9,072 nucleotides of DNA from an archaeon (GTDB lineage: Archaea; Thermoproteota; Nitrososphaeria; Nitrososphaerales; JACAEJ01): positions 1 through 9,072 of the forward strand of contig JACGUK010000043.1 in the NCBI GenBank assembly GCA_024256265.1. Direction: 5' to 3'. Positions 5,327 to 9,072 of this stretch are shown piece by piece; within the stretch, counting starts at the first letter, position 1; each line of letters opens with the position of its first letter. Under the pieces are notes generated by a model. It did no database searches. It was not told the DNA's origin and saw only the letters and a program-made list of their open reading frames with translations. The translations under genes were made by a program, and so were the position numbers.

Positions 5327-6666
5327 GCTAATGATCCAAGGCCAACAGCAGTGTATTTGATCAGTTCAAATTCTTTTGGATCATAAATTCTCCTTCCGTC
5401 AACAACTACTGGATTCTTCATGTATCTCTGAAAATCATTAGGTTTCAATGCTTTGTATTCGTCCCACTCTGTGACGATGATGCAGCATTCTGAATCCATT
5501 AAGCAATCTTTTGCTTGTTCTTCATAAAGGACCTTATCTCCAAAGATTTTCTTCGCATTGTCTAAGGCTCTAGGATCATGAACTACTACATAGGCTCCCT
5601 CCTTTAGTAAAGCGTTAATCACTTTGACCGATACAGCTTCCCTCATATCATCCGTATTGGGCTTAAAGGACAAGCCTAGGACCGATACTCTTTTCCTCTT
5701 CAACTTACCTACCAAATTATGTGCTAGACTTATCGCAATTAAGGGCTGATCTTCGTTCACCTTCATGCTAGCCTCTACGATTGGTAGCTCAGCATCGAGA
5801 CCTTTAGCATAAGCCGTCAATGCCCTTAAATCCTTTAAGAAGCAAGAACCACCCCATCCCAGCCCAGCGTTCAAAAACAAACGACCAATCCTTCTGTCTA
5901 GGCCAATACTCTCTGCCACAACTTTTACATCAGCATCAGGGATCTTTTGGCAAAGGTTTGCTATACTGTTAATAAAGCTCACCTTTGTAGCTAAAAATGC
6001 GTTGTTTGTATACTTAATTAGCTCAGCATTTGCTAGGTTTGTCCTGATAAGAGGAGACATCTTATACTCATAAAACTCCTCATATAATTTCTCCAGCATA
6101 TCTCCTGAAATCTTATCATATTCTCCTATTATGATTCGATCTGGCTTTAGAGTATCTTTTATGGCTGAACCTTCTCGGAGAAACTCTGGGTTCATGCATA
6201 GTCCCCATTCTGAACCGCATTGCTTACCAGAAGCCATCTCTATAGTAGGCTTTACGAGTTGATTAGTTGTGCCAGGGGGGACTGTGCTCTTCACTACCAC
6301 GAGATAGTAACTTTCCTTATCCTTTAATGAGCTACCTATCATTCTTGATGATTCTTCGACGTGCCGCAAGTCAGCATTGCCATCCTCTTTGCTGGGTGTG
6401 CCTACGGTGATGAACGTAGCCTCCGATTCGGTTACTGCATGCTTGGGGTCGTGCACAGGATGGAAGCATCCATTCTTTACGGCTTTTAGGAGCAAATTCT
6501 TTAACCTAGGCTCATAGACATAAGTTTCGCCTTTTCTTAACGCATCAATCTTTCTTCTATCTATATCCACACCGAGCACTTTGAAACCTTTACTGGCAAA
6601 GCAAACAGCGGTGGAAAGGCCTACATATCCTAATCCAAATATCGAGATGGATTTGACTTTCTTCAT
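5323..6666 (-). CDS. ugd: UDP-glucose 6-dehydrogenase
   Basis: A 447-residue member of the UDP-glucose/GDP-mannose dehydrogenase family, full length. It oxidises UDP-glucose twice with NAD+ to UDP-glucuronate in the cytoplasm. IFGLGYVGL (9-17) is the NAD-binding loop and Asp34 the end of the second strand. ITVGTP (86-91), STVPPGTT (127-134) and NPEFLREGSA (159-168) are the family blocks; the last, with DTLKPDRIIIG (171-181), favours UDP-glucose over UDP-ManNAc as substrate. Lys219 and Asn222 in NAELIKYTNN and catalytic Cys275 in GWGGSCFLKD are present, with Asp279. The usual FPKD is FLKD here. GLSFKPNTDDMRE (331-343) begins the UDP-binding C-terminal domain. The ATG start at 6666 has a weak AAAGGT about 11 bases upstream. 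It lies 60 bases after galU on the same strand, so the two consecutive pathway steps are encoded in order. Confidence 0.95.
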   Translation of the reverse strand: MKKVKSISIFGLGYVGLSTAVCFASKGFKVLGVDIDRRKIDALRKGETYVYEPRLKNLLLKAVKNGCFHPVHDPKHAVTESEATFITVGTPSKEDGNADLRHVEESSRMIGSSLKDKESYYLVVVKSTVPPGTTNQLVKPTIEMASGKQCGSEWGLCMNPEFLREGSAIKDTLKPDRIIIGEYDKISGDMLEKLYEEFYEYKMSPLIRTNLANAELIKYTNNAFLATKVSFINSIANLCQKIPDADVKVVAESIGLDRRIGRLFLNAGLGWGGSCFLKDLRALTAYAKGLDAELPIVEASMKVNEDQPLIAISLAHNLVGKLKRKRVSVLGLSFKPNTDDMREAVSVKVINALLKEGAYVVVHDPRALDNAKKIFGDKVLYEEQAKDCLMDSECCIIVTEWDEYKALKPNDFQRYMKNPVVVDGRRIYDPKEFELIKYTAVGLGSLA

Positions 6667-6702
6667 TGCTAGATTCTACCTTTGAGTTATTCATCAGTCT
6701 TG

Positions 6703-6710
6703 GATATAAC
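6703..6710 (-). promoter_or_regulatory. Possible TATA box of ugd
   Basis: GTTATATC on the minus strand is centred about 40 bases before the ugd ATG. Transcription would start near 6680 and leave a short leader that just includes the weak AAAGGT ribosome site. The gene could equally be read through from galU. Confidence 0.3.
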
Positions 6711-6726
6711 TTTCTTTAACACGCAA

Positions 6727-7578
6727 TCACTTCTTACAGTAATTGTAGGAAAGGCTTAACGCTTCCCAATATGTTTCAGCGGTGCCTATATCTAGTCTGA
6801 TTTCATCCTCCTTGAGCTTAATCGCATTGACCTTTAAGCCCCATTCTATCAGTTTCTGGATACCATCGGTAAGCTGAATCTCTCCCCCTTTGCCAGGTTG
6901 AATGGCTTCTAGTGACCTGAAAATTATTGGCTCGAATATGTAGATGGGCATTATCGCTAAGTTCGTCTTAGGTCTCTCAGGCTTCTCCTCTACTCCTTTA
7001 ACTATAAGCTCTCCATTTTTTTCTTCCATTACCTCAGCAACTCCATATTGCCTTGCGTCACGTACTTCTTGAAGCACGATTGTAGCATCCGCCCTAGCCC
7101 TATTATGCTCCTCGATCATTCTCTTCAAGTGATCATTTCTTCTGGATATAATGTGTGTGTCACCGGCATGAACAAGAATAGAATAGGCTCCAATGAATGG
7201 TTTGGTCAAAAGGACAGCATGTCCAAAGCCCATGGGCTCAGGCTGGTTGATCCACACTATTGTCGAGGACTCAACCTTTCTATAGAAGCTTTCAAGAAGT
7301 AATGCTTGTCTATTCTTACCCTTATTGTTCAGTTGTTCAACGTATCTATGATCGGGTGTGAAGTAGTCCTCTACGGCCCTCTTGTTCCTACCCACTACGA
7401 AGCAAAACTCTCTATAACCTGAATCGAAGAGCTGTTCGAAGACAAGCTGAACGAGTGGCTTCAAGCATAAGCATCCATCACCGTCGTTAGCAAAAACTGG
7501 CAACATCTCCTTAGGTTGCTCTTTTGTAGCAGGCAAGAGTCTTGTTCCTAAGCCAGCAGTAGGTATGACTGTCTTCAT
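6727..7578 (-). CDS. galU: UTP-glucose-1-phosphate uridylyltransferase
   Basis: A 283-residue nucleotidyltransferase that joins UTP and glucose 1-phosphate to give UDP-glucose, the substrate of the adjacent Ugd. The signature AGLGTRLLPATKEQPKEML covers residues 8-26, with Gly9, Arg13 and Lys23. Asp140 in VHAGD is the metal ligand, VEEKP (196-200) and GEIQLTD (232-238) bind the sugar phosphate, and RLDIGT (261-266) carries the second metal Asp. After PKEMLPVF it has NDGDGCLCLKPLVQ (31-44), longer than the common bacterial form and, from memory, like archaeal enzymes. I chose the ATG at 7578 because it opens directly on the first strand MKTVIPTAG; GGGAG lies about 10 bases upstream, and an AT-rich box near 7620 is suitably placed. 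A GTG at 7611 would add 11 residues but has no upstream signal. The gene starts 51 bases after epimerase 2. Confidence 0.93.
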   Translation of the reverse strand: MKTVIPTAGLGTRLLPATKEQPKEMLPVFANDGDGCLCLKPLVQLVFEQLFDSGYREFCFVVGRNKRAVEDYFTPDHRYVEQLNNKGKNRQALLLESFYRKVESSTIVWINQPEPMGFGHAVLLTKPFIGAYSILVHAGDTHIISRRNDHLKRMIEEHNRARADATIVLQEVRDARQYGVAEVMEEKNGELIVKGVEEKPERPKTNLAIMPIYIFEPIIFRSLEAIQPGKGGEIQLTDGIQKLIEWGLKVNAIKLKEDEIRLDIGTAETYWEALSLSYNYCKK

Positions 7579-7629
7579 AAAATCAAGACTCCCGTAAAGA
7601 TTAGGGAACACTTAGGATTATATTCATAT

Positions 7630-8583
7630 CTATTGCCAAAACTCCCCACCCTTATGAACTAGCTCTTGCCTCACCCACTCTACCTCCTTCTTCAATCCTT
7701 CTTCCAAGGAGATTTGAGGCTCCCAGCCAAGAATCTCTTTAGCTTTCTTGTAGCTACCAACAAAACGCATAATATCTCCTTTACGTGGTGGAAGGTACTT
7801 CTTCTGTGACTTACTGTTGGCTAACCTAATGATAATGTTTGCAAGTTCATTCAAGGTTACACCTCTACCTGTAGGCAAAAGGAAGACTTCGCCTATAGCC
7901 CTTGAACTCTCTAAGGCAAGAGAGTAGGCTCTTGCAGTATCATCTACATATGTATAATCTCTTATTTGTTCTCCGCTACCGTAGATAGGTATAGGCTCGT
8001 TTTCCAATGCTAGCTTAATCCAGAAGCTAATGAAATTATACCAGCCTTCCATCCAGTAAGGCTGTCTTGGACCATATACGTTACTTGGCCTTAATATGAT
8101 GAACCTCATGCCGTACAAATGTGAGTAAATTTCACAGAGTAGTTCGCCATAGATCTTGTGAACGTTGTAGAATGTGCTGGGTTTAAAAGGAAAAGATTCA
8201 TCTGCAAGGCTCGGCTCAGGTATATCTCCATGGACACTTCTGCTACTCGTGAAGATTATTAGGGCGTCGTCATTATATCTTCTACAGGTTTCAAAGAGGT
8301 GAAAGGTGGAAAGAGCATTCCTCTTGAAGTCCTCTTCAGGGTAATCAACAGACCAAAATGTGGAGACTTGGGCAGCACAATGAATAATAAAGTCAAATCC
8401 TTCTACATCTTCTTTAACAATGTCAGTTACAGACTTTACTTTTAATTGCATGTCAGATGGAAGATTGTCCCTCCTACCTGCTGAGAGGTCGTCTAAAGCA
8501 GCAACATTGTATCCCTCGGTCTTCAATTGATCCACTACATGAGAACCAATAAATCCTGCCCCACCGGTCACAAGAACCCTCAA
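7630..8583 (-). CDS. NAD-dependent epimerase/dehydratase, atypical extended SDR
   Basis: A 317-residue extended short-chain dehydrogenase. VTGGAGFIG (5-13) binds the dinucleotide, Asp31-Asp32 end the second strand, TSSRSVHG (112-119) is the catalytic serine region, and Tyr139-x-x-x-Lys143 (YNVHK) is the catalytic pair. RPSNVYGPRQ (165-174), RDYTYVDDTARA (208-219) and the late GWEP (286-289) are family blocks. Relatives include UDP-glucose and UDP-glucuronate 4-epimerases and dTDP-glucose 4,6-dehydratases. The dehydratase Asp-Glu after Thr is absent, so epimerase or a decarboxylase-like role is favoured. Compared with the epimerase at 157-1086 it has His for the usual Tyr in SVYG and a longer aromatic loop (YWMEGWYNFISFW, 176-188), which suggests another substrate. 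The TTG start is forced by a TAA just upstream. It heads the galU-ugd-methyltransferase run. Confidence 0.87.
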   Translation of the reverse strand: MRVLVTGGAGFIGSHVVDQLKTEGYNVAALDDLSAGRRDNLPSDMQLKVKSVTDIVKEDVEGFDFIIHCAAQVSTFWSVDYPEEDFKRNALSTFHLFETCRRYNDDALIIFTSSRSVHGDIPEPSLADESFPFKPSTFYNVHKIYGELLCEIYSHLYGMRFIILRPSNVYGPRQPYWMEGWYNFISFWIKLALENEPIPIYGSGEQIRDYTYVDDTARAYSLALESSRAIGEVFLLPTGRGVTLNELANIIIRLANSKSQKKYLPPRKGDIMRFVGSYKKAKEILGWEPQISLEEGLKKEVEWVRQELVHKGGEFWQ

Positions 8584-8620
8584 TTACAACCATCTACGCT
8601 AGTTATCGATCATACCAATG

Positions 8621-8630
8621 CTAATAAATG
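8621..8630 (-). promoter_or_regulatory. Possible TATA box of epimerase 2
   Basis: CATTTATTAG on the minus strand is centred about 43 bases before the TTG start, which would give a leader of about 17 bases. The leader contains GATGG, at best a weak ribosome site. This would be the promoter for the whole minus-strand run if it is an operon. Confidence 0.3.
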
Positions 8631-8645
8631 ATTGTTCAACAAAAA

Positions 8646-8659
8646 TGTTTAACTAAACA
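8646..8659. repeat. Inverted repeat TGTTTA-AC-TAAACA in a divergent spacer
   Basis: Two perfect 6-base arms are separated by AC. The left half is also echoed by TGTTCAAC at 8633-8640, 13 bases away. The site lies upstream of the putative minus-strand promoter and between two divergent genes, where a regulator could control both. The rest of the 205-base spacer shows only the promoter-like boxes listed. Confidence 0.35.
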
Positions 8660-8723
8660 GGTAGCTATTCTCGGAGACTCATTTAACAAGCCTTCTTTTA
8701 GTTCTATTTTGGGTGCGAGGTCC

Positions 8724-8766
8724 AAAAGCTCTTAAACCTTTTTAGTCTATTAAAGAATAAATTTAG
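8724..8766 (+). promoter_or_regulatory. Candidate promoters of the right-edge GT2
   Basis: Two boxes are possible. AAAAGCTCTTAAAC (8724-8737) resembles an archaeal BRE plus TATA element and would start transcription near 8760. AATAAATTTA (8757-8766) is centred 27 bases before the ATG at 8789 and would give a leaderless message. I cannot choose between them. Confidence 0.4.
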
Positions 8767-8788
8767 GCAATATTCAAAATTCGGGTAA

Positions 8789-9072
8789 ATGAGTATCAAA
8801 GAAGAACCTTTGATAGCAATAGCAATGCTGTACCATGCGAGTAGAGGGGTCCTGAGCAAGGTATTAGGGGCAATAGATACTTTGGATTATCCAAAGCGAA
8901 GGATTTGCTTGATCCTCATAGATAATATGTCTATTGACAGTTCTTCAGATCTAGTTAGTAAGTGGTTGAAGGATAAAGGACAGAAGTATTTGGAGATTGA
9001 ACATCGACGGGAGCCAGGAAACGTCCCTCGCCTCAGGAATATCTGCTTGAATCTTGCCTTAAAGAAAGGTTG
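8789..9072 (+). CDS. Family 2-like glycosyltransferase, N-terminal part (cut by window edge)
   Basis: ATG at 8789 opens a frame that runs to the right edge, giving 94 complete codons. The translation has a first strand I-A-I-A-M-L (9-14), a helix V-L-G-A-I-D-T-L (25-32), then DYPKRR and I-C-L-I-L-I-D-N (40-47) followed by S-I-D-S-S-S-D (49-55). This is the GT-A start: strand, helix, D-Y-P-x-x, strand ending in Asp-Asn, then a Ser-rich turn. R-R-E-P-G-N-V-P-R-L-R-N (76-87) matches the place where GT2 proteins have the loop before the helix leading to DXD, and the Arg-x-x-Asn is typical there. The DXD and acceptor parts lie outside the window. GGGT sits 3 bases before the ATG, too close for a good ribosome site. 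Confidence 0.75.
   Translation, partial: MSIKEEPLIAIAMLYHASRGVLSKVLGAIDTLDYPKRRICLILIDNMSIDSSSDLVSKWLKDKGQKYLEIEHRREPGNVPRLRNICLNLALKKG

Noticed and set aside
5323..6666. FLKD instead of FPKD after the catalytic Cys of Ugd as a sign of lost function
   Set aside because: The catalytic Cys, Lys219, Asn222 and Asp279 are all present and the protein is full length; the Pro to Leu change alone is not evidence of inactivity.
7579..7611. Longer galU form starting at GTG 7611
   Set aside because: The extra 11 residues precede the first strand of the fold and are absent from GalU proteins; no promoter or ribosome site fits, while the ATG at 7578 has GGGAG upstream.
1..9072. CRISPR array, tRNA, transposon ends or defence genes
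   Set aside because: No regularly spaced repeats, cloverleaf-like segments, transposase motifs or nuclease families were seen on either strand.

Overview
The window reads as a segment of an archaeal chromosome, by eye AT-rich, devoted almost entirely to sugar-nucleotide supply and glycosyl transfer. The archaeal call rests on the left edge, which holds the C-terminus of a Cbf5/dyskerin-type pseudouridine synthase PUA domain (an archaeal/eukaryotic protein). It is supported by TATA-like boxes about 24-31 bases before several starts (leaderless geometry), by scarce Shine-Dalgarno sites, by frequent TTG starts, by T-run endings, and by a UTP-glucose-1-phosphate uridylyltransferase of the form I associate with TACK archaea. 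The lineage below that level is a guess; I see no bacterial operon signature, no RNA gene, no CRISPR array and no insertion sequence.

Layout from left to right: cbf5 tail (+, 1-168), overlapping tail-to-tail with an NAD-dependent sugar epimerase (-, 157-1086); a 237-base divergent spacer; a GT2 glycosyltransferase (+, 1324-2235) converging on a second GT2 of the rhamnosyltransferase-like branch (-, 2249-3229); a 90-base divergent promoter region with a palindromic TATA box; a GT4 glycosyltransferase (+, 3320-4543); then a four-gene minus-strand run, in transcription order epimerase 2 (8583-7630), GalU (7578-6727), UDP-glucose 6-dehydrogenase (6666-5323) and a small class I methyltransferase (5239-4676); a 205-base divergent spacer; and the first 94 codons of a third GT2 (+, 8789 to the right edge).

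The genes fit one scheme: GalU makes UDP-glucose, Ugd oxidises it to UDP-glucuronate, the two extended-SDR epimerases could make the 4-epimers or related sugars, the four glycosyltransferases would assemble a glycan, and the methyltransferase may decorate it. The product could be a lipid-linked N-glycan for S-layer or secreted proteins, or an exopolysaccharide; no oligosaccharyltransferase, flippase or polymerase is visible here to decide.

I found no clearly new system. The points most worth a second look are the second epimerase with an altered active-site neighbourhood, a diverged 39-bp tandem duplication inside the GT4 gene that creates a hydrophobic stretch, a possible leaderless mini-ORF whose stop overlaps the GT4 start, and palindromes lying on or near promoters.
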